From Bacteroidales bacterium (GTDB lineage: Bacteria; Bacteroidota; Bacteroidia; Bacteroidales; UBA932), in contig JAFWOY010000029.1 in NCBI GenBank assembly GCA_017509755.1, positions 124,001 through 188,000 of the forward strand: a DNA stretch of 64,000 nt, read 5' to 3'. Shown piece by piece: positions 41,379 to 50,081 of the stretch; within the stretch, counting starts at the first letter, position 1, and each line of letters starts with the position of its first letter. Below the pieces are notes generated by a model that was given only the letters and a program-made list of their open reading frames with translations, was not told where the DNA came from and searched no databases. Both the position numbers and the translations under genes were made by a program.

Positions 41379-42725
41379 TTACATTTCTTTCATCATCAGT
41401 TCAATGCCTTCGCGGATGATCTTCTGGATCTCGATCTTCGAAGGGCACACATATTCGCAAAGCGCCACGTCTTCCTCGACCACCTCGTAGATGCCGAGCT
41501 GCTCCATCTTGTCGAGGTCGCCGGCCAGGCAGGCCTTGAACAGGTAGAGCGGGTAGATGTCCATCGGGAGCACTTTGTCATAGACATCGTTCATCAGGAA
41601 CGGGCGTTCCCCGCCGTTCTCGTTGGTGTCCATGTCGTATTTCTTGCGGCGCAGGAAGGCAGGATAGGCGCGCGACACGGAGAATTTCTTGCTCCGCAGC
41701 GGGTTGATCCAACCGAACATCTCGTAGTAGTTGCCTTCCTTGAGCACGCTCACCTGATCGTCGTAGAAGCCCAGGAAGCCATCGGCTCCGACAGCTTCAC
41801 CGGAAAGGACGTCACCACTGACGATGCGGACATCCTCCTTCGGGAAATAAGCCGCCAGGTCTGCCATGCAGACGCCGGCGGGTACTTCGGCGTAAGACGG
41901 GTTGATGGCGGCCGGGCCGGCGACGGCAATCGTGCGGCAGGCGTCATACACGCCTTTGAGGAAGAAACGGCCGATGACGGCCACAAGCGGCAGGCTGACG
42001 GTCCACACCACTTCACCCTTGTTGATCGGGCTGATGTGGTTGATCTGGACGCCGACGTTGCCGGCGGGATGCGGGCCTTCGAACTGATGGAAAATCACGC
42101 CGCTGAGTTTGTGGAACTCACTGCCGGCATAGTTCTTCGCCGCAAGGGAGAGATGGACCCCGCCCTTGGTAAGCCGGCCCAGGGCGTCGATACCGGCCTG
42201 GATGGCTGCAAGGTCATTTTTCAGGGTAAAATCCCAGTCTGCGCCGAGCGGCGCCGTATTCATGGCGGAGATAAAGATGGCTTTCGGTTCGGCCTGCGGA
42301 TCCGCAACCGTGCCGAAGGGACGCTGTTTGAGGCAGGGCCAGAGGCCGCTCTTGAGCAGCATTTCCGTCATTCCCTTCTTGTCGAGCGAGGAGATCTTGG
42401 GCACATCAAACCGGACGGCCTCCTTCTTCCCGTCCGCTTTGACCCGGACGGCCAGGAGTTTCCGCTTGTCGCCGCGCACGACGGCATCGACCGTTCCGCT
42501 GACCGGCGAACAGAACACCATCTCCGGACATTTCTTGTCGGAGAAGAGCGGTGTACCAGCCTTGACGCTGTCGCCTTCCTTCACCAGGAGGCGCGGTACC
42601 ATGCCACGGAAATCAGTCGGTTTGACAGCCACCAGATCCGGAGAGACTTGCAGGGTCACCTCGCAAAGGGCTGCCCCCGCAATGGGGAGGTCCAGACCCT
42701 TTTTCAATCTGATTTGATCTGACAT
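41379..42725 (-). CDS. nqrA: Na+-NQR subunit A
   Basis: A 448-residue cytoplasmic subunit involved in quinone interaction. I chose the start MSDQIRLKKGLDLPIAG (42725) because the longer frame upstream crosses the promoter. The lipoyl-like N-terminal fold (LVKEGDSVKAGTPLFSDKK, FCSPVSGTVDAVVRGDKRK) and the C-terminal CEYVCPSKIEIQKIIREGIE match the family. It is the first gene of nqrABCDEF and has a TAnnTTTG box 43 nt upstream. Confidence 0.96.
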   Translation of the reverse strand: MSDQIRLKKGLDLPIAGAALCEVTLQVSPDLVAVKPTDFRGMVPRLLVKEGDSVKAGTPLFSDKKCPEMVFCSPVSGTVDAVVRGDKRKLLAVRVKADGKKEAVRFDVPKISSLDKKGMTEMLLKSGLWPCLKQRPFGTVADPQAEPKAIFISAMNTAPLGADWDFTLKNDLAAIQAGIDALGRLTKGGVHLSLAAKNYAGSEFHKLSGVIFHQFEGPHPAGNVGVQINHISPINKGEVVWTVSLPLVAVIGRFFLKGVYDACRTIAVAGPAAINPSYAEVPAGVCMADLAAYFPKEDVRIVSGDVLSGEAVGADGFLGFYDDQVSVLKEGNYYEMFGWINPLRSKKFSVSRAYPAFLRRKKYDMDTNENGGERPFLMNDVYDKVLPMDIYPLYLFKACLAGDLDKMEQLGIYEVVEEDVALCEYVCPSKIEIQKIIREGIELMMKEM

Positions 42726-42767
42726 TGAAATTATTTGGTTAATAGTAAATAGTTTACAATAATGGGG

Positions 42768-42775
42768 CAAAGTTA
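42768..42775 (-). promoter_or_regulatory. Predicted -7 box for the nqr operon
   Basis: On the minus strand this reads TAACTTTG, 43 nt before the nqrA start. It is divergent from the pcrA box at 42802. Confidence 0.55.
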
Positions 42776-42801
42776 CCTATAAAATGTCAGTAAAAAAAGT
42801 A

Positions 42802-42809
42802 TATTTTTG
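42802..42809 (+). promoter_or_regulatory. Predicted -7 box for the PcrA/UvrD gene
   Basis: TATTTTTG matches TAnnTTTG and ends only 4 nt before the ATG at 42814, so the transcript would be nearly leaderless. Confidence 0.4.
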
Positions 42810-42813
42810 CACT

Positions 42814-45204
42814 ATGATGAACAATTCACAAACAGACCTGTTCGAAGGGTTGAACAGCGCGCAGAAAGCCGCTGTAGCGTGTACGGAAGGGCCTTCGCTC
42901 ATCATCGCGGGGGCCGGTTCAGGAAAGACGAGGGTGCTGACCTGCCGGGTCGCACACATTCTGGAGGGAGACTGCAGGCCTGGGGAAGTGATGGCCCTTA
43001 CTTTTACCAAAAAGGCGGCGGGAGAGATGAAGGAGCGCGTGGCTTCCCTGATCGGGGAGCGGAAGGCCCGCTGGGTACAGATGGGCACGTTCCACTCCAT
43101 CTTCATCCGATTCCTCCGGGAGTATGCCTCCCTGCTCGGCTATCCCGACCATTTCACCATCTACGACCAGACCGACTCCCGCAGCGTCATCAAACAATGC
43201 GTCAAGGAATTGGACCTGGATGAAAAGTACTACAAGGCCACCTTGGTCCAAAGCCTCATCTCGAAGGCCAAGAACGACCTGATCACCGTCAACGGCTACC
43301 GGGCCAACGTGGAACTGACCGAGCAGGACCGGGCGTCACGCCGGCCGCGCCTGGCCGATGTCTATGCCCTCTACCAGCAGAAATGCCTGGCAGCCGGTGC
43401 CATGGATTTCGATGACATCCTGCTGCAGATGAACATCCTGCTCAAACGGTTTCCCGAAGCCTGCGCCGCCATTGCGGGCCGGTTCCGCTACATCCTCGTG
43501 GACGAGTACCAGGACACGAACCGCGCCCAGTACTTCATCCTGCGCCGGCTCGCCGAGCCGCACCACAACCTCTGCGTCGTGGGCGACGATTCGCAGAGCA
43601 TCTACGGGTTCCGCGGCGCCCGCATCGAGAATATCCTCCGTTTCAAGCAGGATTATCCCGAGGCCAGGGAATTCCGCCTGGAACAGAACTACCGTTCCAC
43701 CCAGACCATCGTGGCGGCCGCCAACAGCCTGATCGCCCACAACGAACGCCGGCTTCACAAAGAGTGCTTCTCCCGGGCCGGCACCGGCGAGAAAATCGGC
43801 GTGATCAAAGCCTACACGGAAAGCGAGGAAGCCCACCTGGTCGCATCCTCGATCATCGAACGCATCTACAGCACGAAGGCATCCTACGACAGCTTCGCCA
43901 TCCTCTACCGGACGAATGCCCAGTCCCGTGCCTTCGAGGAAGCCTTGCGCAAACGCAATCTCCCCTACCGCATCTACGGCGGCCATTCGTTCTACGAACG
44001 CGCCGAGATCAAGGATATGCTGGCCTATTTCAAACTGGCCGTCAATCCGCAGGACAACGAGTCATTCCGCCGGGTCATCAATGTCCCGGCCCGCGGCATC
44101 GGTGAAACGACGCTCGACCGCCTCGCAACTGCCGCAGCTACCGCCGGCTGTCCGCTTTACAACGCACCGTTGCTCGAAAACGAAAAGCTCTACGCTGCCG
44201 GGTTGAAAGACGCCGCCATCCGGAAACTGCGCGATTTCGCGGCCATGATGGAACCGCTTGCCGAGCAGACGGAAAAGTCCGACTGCTACCGGCTGGCCAT
44301 GGAGATCGGAAATAAGTCCGGCTACCTGCAGGCACTGGGCAGCGATACCTCGCCCGAAGGACTCGGCCGGCTCGAAAACGTGGAGGAGCTTTTCAACAGC
44401 ATCAAGGAGTACAGCGAAGAAGAAGCCGAGATGCGGAAGATCCTTTCGGAAGACGGCGAGGAACCGGTCGATACCACCGTGACGATGGGCGACTATCTGG
44501 AGAACATCTACCTGATGAGCGAGGTGGAAAAAGACGACTCGCAGGATCCCGAACGCGACCAGACCAACAAGATCGTCCTGATGACGGTCCACGCCGCCAA
44601 GGGCCTGGAGTTCCCCTACGTCTATATCGCCGGCATGGAAGAGAACCTCTTTCCATCCGAGAGCATGAACGACACGCCCGACAAGATCGAAGAAGAACGA
44701 CGTCTTTTCTACGTCGCCCTTACCCGGGCGGAGAAAGCCGTCACGGTGTCCTACGCCCAGAACCGCCGAAAATGGGGCAGCGAAGAATCCAACCGTCCTT
44801 CACGCTTCCTCCGGGAGATAGACCGGCAATACTATGCCATCGAACCCGACACCGACCAGAACCGCTACGATCCGTTCCCGCAGACAAGGTTCCGTTCGTC
44901 CGACTTCGAGACCTACCGCCGGCCGGAGCAGTCACGCACCTGGCAGCGTCCAGCCACTCCACCTAAGCCGCAGCCCATAGTCCGACCCACTCCTTCCCCA
45001 TCGGTCCACACGCCGAGTCCGGGCTTCTCCCCGTCTCCCGTCGCCGACCTGCAGGTTGGCCGACGCGTCGAACATGACCGTTTCGGTTACGGCACTATCC
45101 TGTCCATGGAAGGTGAAGGACCCAACAAAAAAGCCGTTGTCGAATTCGACAACGGCGGCACCAAGACACTTCTGCTAAAATTTGCTAAACTTCGCCTTGT
45201 TTAA
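42814..45204 (+). CDS. PcrA/UvrD family DNA helicase
   Basis: A 796-residue SF1A helicase for DNA repair and replication restart. The start MMNNSQTDLFEGLNSAQKAA fits the family; the in-frame ATG at 42784 lies upstream of the predicted promoter. Motifs: AGAGSGKTRVL (Walker A), FTKKAAGEM, LVDEYQDTN, DDSQSIYGFRGA, QNYRST, MTVHAAKGLEFPYVYIAGM and VALTRAEKAVTVSYA. A proline-rich linker leads to the C-terminal Tudor-like domain (VGRRVEHDRFGYGTIL) that PcrA uses to contact RNA polymerase. Confidence 0.95.
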   Translation: MMNNSQTDLFEGLNSAQKAAVACTEGPSLIIAGAGSGKTRVLTCRVAHILEGDCRPGEVMALTFTKKAAGEMKERVASLIGERKARWVQMGTFHSIFIRFLREYASLLGYPDHFTIYDQTDSRSVIKQCVKELDLDEKYYKATLVQSLISKAKNDLITVNGYRANVELTEQDRASRRPRLADVYALYQQKCLAAGAMDFDDILLQMNILLKRFPEACAAIAGRFRYILVDEYQDTNRAQYFILRRLAEPHHNLCVVGDDSQSIYGFRGARIENILRFKQDYPEAREFRLEQNYRSTQTIVAAANSLIAHNERRLHKECFSRAGTGEKIGVIKAYTESEEAHLVASSIIERIYSTKASYDSFAILYRTNAQSRAFEEALRKRNLPYRIYGGHSFYERAEIKDMLAYFKLAVNPQDNESFRRVINVPARGIGETTLDRLATAAATAGCPLYNAPLLENEKLYAAGLKDAAIRKLRDFAAMMEPLAEQTEKSDCYRLAMEIGNKSGYLQALGSDTSPEGLGRLENVEELFNSIKEYSEEEAEMRKILSEDGEEPVDTTVTMGDYLENIYLMSEVEKDDSQDPERDQTNKIVLMTVHAAKGLEFPYVYIAGMEENLFPSESMNDTPDKIEEERRLFYVALTRAEKAVTVSYAQNRRKWGSEESNRPSRFLREIDRQYYAIEPDTDQNRYDPFPQTRFRSSDFETYRRPEQSRTWQRPATPPKPQPIVRPTPSPSVHTPSPGFSPSPVADLQVGRRVEHDRFGYGTILSMEGEGPNKKAVVEFDNGGTKTLLLKFAKLRLV

Positions 45205-45291
45205 CACATGACGAGCCTTTTCAATGGCATAGGTTTTGTAACGAAAGGGTCGAAGTTTTTCATAGTTTAAGTTTAAGTTTAGGTTAGTAGT

Positions 45292-45320
45292 CGGGGTGAG
45301 TGCCGGTAGCGCTCACCCCG
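45292..45320 (+). terminator. Hairpin between the helicase and carboxypeptidase genes
   Basis: CGGGGTGAG, 11-nt loop, CTCACCCCG, followed by ATGAATTTTATTT. It is 87 nt after the helicase stop and between two converging genes. Confidence 0.6.
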
Positions 45321-45355
45321 ATGAATTTTATTTCAACGCCTCCGGCCGGATTCGT

Positions 45356-47824
45356 TTAGAGCTTGTCTCCGAAGAGCAGCGCGTTGGAAAGGATGTGATT
45401 GGTACCGAGCCAGTAGGCACGATAGGCGAAGTCTTCCTGGATATAGAGGATGCGGCCATTGGCTTTGCGCTGCAGCGCGACAAGCGGAGTACCGGCAATC
45501 TTCGCCAGCTGCTCCGGCGTCACATAGCCGGAACGGTAGGGTTCGGCCGCATAGCGCATGAGCACTTCGGCTTCCGGCGCGACGGTCCAGACATTCGCGC
45601 CGTTCTTGTACACATCGATGGCCGGCTGGTTGTAGCCCCAGAAAAGCGGGCTCTGTTGCGCCATCTCCGCACTCAGGACCAGGCCGCTGACACCGCGTCC
45701 CCCTTCACTCTTGATACAGTCGCCTCCTACTTTGTCGGCAAAGACATGCGCTTCCCCTACGAGAATGAGCGTACCCCCCGCTTCGACCCATTTCGAAATC
45801 TTTTCCCAGGCCTCTGCGGAAGCCGTATCAGGGCCCATACCGCGGCCCATGAAAACCATCACGTCGTAACGGTCTGCATCGAAGCCTCTGCCCATCAGCG
45901 TGCTGTAATTGACAAGCGAATGATTCATGCCAAAATGAGCGTCGAGCATATGCCAGAAAGCGCCCTGCTGCGTCGAAGAGCCGATGTCGGTGATGATGGC
46001 TGTACGCGGCTGGTGTACAGGGGTTCGCACCTGCTCCAGGAAAGCTTTGCGGTCGCGCCGCTTGTCGGGAACCGCCGTCACTTCAACGGCACATTCAGCG
46101 GCAAGCCCGGACAGGCATGCATACAGCGCATCCCCGTCACACGGCTGTCCCTCAACCGGAACCACAAGTGTTCCGTCGCCGGCTACCTCCACTTTGATTC
46201 CCTGTTTCTGAAGAGCCGTAATCAGATAGGGCGCATAGAACTCCGCGCTCGCAAACCGATATCCCAGGGGGCTGACACCGGACATCTTCCCGGCGGGAAG
46301 CGTCGCAGTCGTGATCTTCTCTCCAAGGGCCGGCGCGGCAGTTACAGTGCCATAGTCGAGGTTGTACCCACGGGCCGGCGACCAGGTTGAAACATCGTAG
46401 AAACGGTCATCCTGGAAGGTCGTGATATCTTCAAAAATGCCTTTGATCTTGTAGTAGTGCCGCTGCCGGAAAGGCACGAAGAACTTCGTCTCCTCACCCA
46501 CGACAGGATAGACTTCGATTTCGTGCAGCAGCAGGTTCTGCAGGAAATTGAACGCGATACCCCGGTTGCCCCGGGCGCTCAGCACATAACCGGCAGCCGG
46601 GTCAGCTTCGGAGGCACGCCGTGCATCCTGGAAGAAACGGCGCTGATAGTCCTTGATGGCTGCAGCGTGCGCGACCGCCCCGTCAACGACACCGATGGCA
46701 GCGCTCGCCTGCCAGCATACGGTTTCGCCGAAGGAATGGACGCCGAATTCGCTATAATCACGGACATGTCCACGGGTGGAAGAAAGCTCGTGAAGCATGC
46801 ACACCGAGCCTTGGATATCGCCGTAGCATCCGCCTTTGCCGATAAAGAAATCATCGTAGCCGCGACCGCTGAAATGCGGAACCCCGAGGGTGTCGAGATA
46901 TTGACCGACGGTCGCTTCAATCTTGCGGGTAAGATCCTGATTCTCTTGGGGAATATACTGATAGGTACGATTGGGGTCGCCAGGGCTGTAGTAATAGAGG
47001 CCGTCCCGGGAAGAACCCATCTCGTGGAGATCGAGCAGCACATTGGGCATCCAATGCTCATACATGGTCACAAGGTTGCGGCCCTCGGGATACTGGGCCG
47101 TGAGCCAGTCGCGGTTGCAGTCCATCCAGTAGTGGTTGGAGCGGGATGAAGGCGTTACCTCACGGTATTCCCGGGCCTGGTTGTCGACGAAATGGTTGAG
47201 GCTCGCATTGGTGTTGACCCACATCGCAAAGCGGCTCATTCCATCCGGATTCTGCGCAGGAACCACCAGCAGTACCGTGTTTTCCAGCATCGATTCCACC
47301 GCCTTGTCCTCGACCGCCGCATAATAGAACAAGACGGCGATGAGGCCCTGGGCACCCGAGATCTCGTTGCCATGGATGGTGGCGCTCAGATCGACCACCA
47401 GCGGCATCTGGTCGAGATTGAGTCCGGCCGACTGGGTCGCATCGGTCACCCGGAGATGTTCCTCGCGAATCTGTTCCAGGCGTCGTTGATTAGCCGGCGA
47501 GGTGATGCAGACCTGCAGGAAACGCCGCCGCTCGAACGTGTAGCCATAGCGTTCGACCGATACCCTGTCGGAAGCCTTTTCCAGATAGTCCACATACCGT
47601 GTGATATCGCCCCAGTCGGCGAGCCGTTCGTCCAGTTCAAAACCCAGGAATTCCTGGGGAGACAAGATTGCCGGATTATACTGCGCCCCTTTCACGGGAA
47701 GGAAGCGCTCGATGGAGGAAGCGGGAGAAGGAGTCCCGGAAGGCAGGCCCGGCTGCGCCAGCATCGGAGCGACCGAAGCGAAGACCAGCAACCAGGCGAG
47801 GGTAAAGGCAAAATATCGTTTCAT
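45356..47824 (-). CDS. M14 family zinc carboxypeptidase, exported
   Basis: An 822-residue secreted metallopeptidase. The signal peptide spans residues 1-23 (MKRYFAFTLAWLLVFASVAPML, cleavage near LAQ). The zinc ligands are in ATIHGNEISGAQG (HxxE) and the later His in LLDLHEMGS. Substrate-site features follow: MDCNRDW (Asn-Arg) and MLHELSSTRGH. A large C-terminal region (about 450-822) includes a glutamine-amidotransferase-like stretch (VMVFMGRGMGPDTASA, GGTLILVGEAHVF). It probably degrades peptides in the periplasm or outside. It is 24 nt downstream of the methyltransferase gene. Confidence 0.9.
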   Translation of the reverse strand: MKRYFAFTLAWLLVFASVAPMLAQPGLPSGTPSPASSIERFLPVKGAQYNPAILSPQEFLGFELDERLADWGDITRYVDYLEKASDRVSVERYGYTFERRRFLQVCITSPANQRRLEQIREEHLRVTDATQSAGLNLDQMPLVVDLSATIHGNEISGAQGLIAVLFYYAAVEDKAVESMLENTVLLVVPAQNPDGMSRFAMWVNTNASLNHFVDNQAREYREVTPSSRSNHYWMDCNRDWLTAQYPEGRNLVTMYEHWMPNVLLDLHEMGSSRDGLYYYSPGDPNRTYQYIPQENQDLTRKIEATVGQYLDTLGVPHFSGRGYDDFFIGKGGCYGDIQGSVCMLHELSSTRGHVRDYSEFGVHSFGETVCWQASAAIGVVDGAVAHAAAIKDYQRRFFQDARRASEADPAAGYVLSARGNRGIAFNFLQNLLLHEIEVYPVVGEETKFFVPFRQRHYYKIKGIFEDITTFQDDRFYDVSTWSPARGYNLDYGTVTAAPALGEKITTATLPAGKMSGVSPLGYRFASAEFYAPYLITALQKQGIKVEVAGDGTLVVPVEGQPCDGDALYACLSGLAAECAVEVTAVPDKRRDRKAFLEQVRTPVHQPRTAIITDIGSSTQQGAFWHMLDAHFGMNHSLVNYSTLMGRGFDADRYDVMVFMGRGMGPDTASAEAWEKISKWVEAGGTLILVGEAHVFADKVGGDCIKSEGGRGVSGLVLSAEMAQQSPLFWGYNQPAIDVYKNGANVWTVAPEAEVLMRYAAEPYRSGYVTPEQLAKIAGTPLVALQRKANGRILYIQEDFAYRAYWLGTNHILSNALLFGDKL

Positions 47825-47848
47825 AATTATCAGAAAGTATTCTTATTT

Positions 47849-49147
47849 CTACATACGGATCCGGATACGGCGGGATGCGGGAAGCAGCGAGTTGCAACGG
47901 TTACCCAGGTTTTTGACAAAGCCGAGTCCTTGCCCTTCATAAGTCAGGAGCAGGAACCCGCGCGGGGCGTCGGCCAAGGTCAGCGGTTCCTTCGAGAGGA
48001 AACGCAGTGCCTCTTCACGGTTGACAGCGACGGTTTCGGACGACAGCCGCATTCCTTTGGCGGCCAGCAATTCCATCCCTTCATCCCGTACGCACGACAA
48101 GGCAAAATCAGCTTCCGGCACCAGGTCCCGCCCTTTGACCGTCGCCACTGCCGTGCCCGAGGCAATGATTTTCAGCGACTTTCCGAGTTTGGAAAGATCA
48201 CCGGCGAATGCCTTCGGAAAGACTTTGACCAAGTCATCTTTCTGCACCAGCGTCAAAGCGGCCTCTCCGGACGGCGAAGACCGGAAACTGCCGTCCTTGC
48301 GCAACAAAGCCGCGAAAAAGCCCTCCCCCCGCGCTTCGCCCGGATAGAAATGCCGCATCGAAAGCAACTCGGCGCCCAGCGAGGATGCAATCCACCCGGC
48401 ATTGTCTTCATCTTCCTGCCTGTTGAACGTGCAGGTGGAATAGACCAGGAATCCGCCGTCGGCCAGGGCGGGCCACACGGCGGAAAGGATGCGGCGCTGC
48501 CGGGCAGCACAAAGCCGCACAGCATCAGGCGACCATTCCTCAACGGCCTTCGCGTCCTTCCGGAACATACCCTCACCCGAGCACGGCGCATCGACTACAA
48601 CAACGTCGAAAAAGCCCCGCAGGGGCGTGAACGCCGAAGGATCGGAGGAAGTAACCACCGCTCCAGGGACACCCCACCGGGCCACGTTTTCAGCCAGGAT
48701 CGTAGCCCGGGAAGGGACGATCTCATTGGCCACCAACAGGGACCGATGGCCGCCATGGGAAAGCAACTGCGTCGTTTTTCCGCCCGGCGCGGCACAAAGA
48801 TCCAAGACGCGAAGACCGTCCGGTCCGCCCAAGGCGGCGGCAGCCTGGTCGAACAAGGCTCCGACATACATGGAAGAGGCCTCCTGGACATAATAAGCAC
48901 CCGCATGGAACCAGGGATCCAACGTAAAGGACGGGCGTTCCCGCAGATAGAGTCCCTCTTCCGGAGCCCATTCCACGGGCTCGGCGGCAAGCGGTCCGAA
49001 ATGCGCCCGCAAATCGGGCAGAGACCGTTTGAAAGGATTGACGCGCACGGATACCGGAGGATCCGAAGCAAGAGCGTCCAAAACCCGCTCAGCCCGCTCC
49101 AGGCCGAGACTTTCGCGCAATCCGTTGATAAATTCCGAAGGAAACAT
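47849..49147 (-). CDS. NOL1/NOP2/sun (RsmB/RsmF) family RNA (cytosine-C5) methyltransferase
   Basis: A 432-residue SAM-dependent m5C methyltransferase acting on rRNA. The start MFPSEFINGLRESLG (49147) fits the divergent promoter arrangement. Motifs: VLDLCAAPGGKTTQLLSHGG (SAM site), VVDAPCSGEGMFRKD and VYSTCTFNRQEDEDN, the two catalytic cysteines. The C-terminal RsmF-type domain ends AYGMKG-like with FLLLTYEGQGLGFVKNLGNR. The exact rRNA position methylated cannot be told. Confidence 0.92.
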   Translation of the reverse strand: MFPSEFINGLRESLGLERAERVLDALASDPPVSVRVNPFKRSLPDLRAHFGPLAAEPVEWAPEEGLYLRERPSFTLDPWFHAGAYYVQEASSMYVGALFDQAAAALGGPDGLRVLDLCAAPGGKTTQLLSHGGHRSLLVANEIVPSRATILAENVARWGVPGAVVTSSDPSAFTPLRGFFDVVVVDAPCSGEGMFRKDAKAVEEWSPDAVRLCAARQRRILSAVWPALADGGFLVYSTCTFNRQEDEDNAGWIASSLGAELLSMRHFYPGEARGEGFFAALLRKDGSFRSSPSGEAALTLVQKDDLVKVFPKAFAGDLSKLGKSLKIIASGTAVATVKGRDLVPEADFALSCVRDEGMELLAAKGMRLSSETVAVNREEALRFLSKEPLTLADAPRGFLLLTYEGQGLGFVKNLGNRCNSLLPASRRIRIRM

Positions 49148-49155
49148 TACTTTTG
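49148..49155 (+). promoter_or_regulatory. Predicted -7 box for the Nudix gene
   Basis: TACTTTTG matches TAnnTTTG, 29 nt before the ATG at 49185. It is interleaved with the opposing box at 49169. Confidence 0.5.
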
Positions 49156-49168
49156 TACCCGCAAGCAA

Positions 49169-49176
49169 CAAAGATA
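49169..49176 (-). promoter_or_regulatory. Predicted -7 box for the RNA methyltransferase gene
   Basis: On the minus strand this reads TATCTTTG, 21 nt before the start at 49147. The two transcripts would overlap at their 5' ends. Confidence 0.5.
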
Positions 49177-49184
49177 GCAAAATA

Positions 49185-49661
49185 ATGCAGACCGTCTATT
49201 TCGAACGCGACCACATTGTGGTGGATGATGCCGATTTTCAGGATTTTTGCTCCCATTTTCAGGAGATTCCAGCCGGTGGCGGCCTGGTCCGCAACCGCGA
49301 AGGCAAATACCTGCTCATCTACCGCCACGGGGTATGGGACCTCCCGAAAGGCAAGCAGGAGCCCGATGAGGATATCGCAACCTGTGCCTTGCGCGAAGTC
49401 GAAGAAGAGACCGGCCTGCACAGCCTGATCCTGGGAGAACGCATCTGCATCACCCATCATACCTATCAGGTTTTCGGCGTGAAGTGCCTCAAACACACCT
49501 ACTGGTATCACATGCTGGACGACCGGGAAGAACCGCTGCTCCCCCAGACGGAAGAAGACATCACCCGGGCCGAGTGGGTGGATAAAAAAAGCCTCCCAGC
49601 TTATCTGGAAGGCACCTATCCGTCGATCGTCGAAGTATTCGTCAACGCAGGTCTGTTATGA
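49185..49661 (+). CDS. Nudix hydrolase
   Basis: A 158-residue hydrolase of nucleoside diphosphate-linked substrates. The Nudix box is complete: G56-x5-E62-x7-R70-E71-V-E-E-E-T-G77 (in GKQEPDEDIATC, ALREVEEETGL). The N-terminus MQTVYFERDHIVVDDADFQD was chosen because a promoter box and the divergent gene exclude the longer frame. Substrate unknown. Its 3' end overlaps the converging LolA gene by 20 nt. Confidence 0.9.
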   Translation: MQTVYFERDHIVVDDADFQDFCSHFQEIPAGGGLVRNREGKYLLIYRHGVWDLPKGKQEPDEDIATCALREVEEETGLHSLILGERICITHHTYQVFGVKCLKHTYWYHMLDDREEPLLPQTEEDITRAEWVDKKSLPAYLEGTYPSIVEVFVNAGLL

Positions 49662-50067
49662 TCGTATCGTCCCCGAAACTCTCGGGATCGATGATGAAGA
49701 ACGTGGCAGACCAGGGTTCTTTCGCCTCCTTGATGCCGGTCAGCGTGATCGTATAGGTCTCATAGAGCACCACGGCTGACCCGTCGGCCGCTTTGCTGAC
49801 GGTAATCTGCTGCAGGAAGGAGACATCGTTTTTCTCGATTACCAGTTCATCGCTGCCGGGCGAATAGATCCAGCGGTCCTTGCCGTTGCAATAGACCTGC
49901 ATCCAGTCGGTTTCCAGCCGGTAGCAGTCGTCCTGCACATAGCCTTTCCCTTCGGCTACGGTCTTGCCGGTCCCGTTGTCCACCATTTTGAACTGGCAGG
50001 AGAAGCGCTGCTGTGCACCCGCTGCGGTGCAGAGCAGGATCGTCAGGAGAAGGAAGATTCTTTTCAT
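49642..50067 (-). CDS. LolA-like outer-membrane lipoprotein carrier
   Basis: A 141-residue periplasmic protein with signal peptide MKRIFLLLTILLCTAAGAQQ. The beta-rich body (FSCQFKMVDNGTGKTVAEGK, DRWIYSPGSDELVIE, VVLYETYTITLTGIKE) matches the LolA-like family of Bacteroidota, which is typically encoded right after FtsK as here. It is shorter than proteobacterial LolA (about 200). It probably ferries lipoproteins to the outer membrane. The gene begins 14 nt after the FtsK stop. Confidence 0.85.
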   Translation of the reverse strand: MKRIFLLLTILLCTAAGAQQRFSCQFKMVDNGTGKTVAEGKGYVQDDCYRLETDWMQVYCNGKDRWIYSPGSDELVIEKNDVSFLQQITVSKAADGSAVVLYETYTITLTGIKEAKEPWSATFFIIDPESFGDDTIITDLR

Positions 50068-50081
50068 CGCACAATCCTTTT

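Noticed and set aside
40245..42722. Plus-strand frame of 825 codons opposite nqrB and nqrA
   Set aside because: It is antisense to two certain genes and has shadow-type composition.
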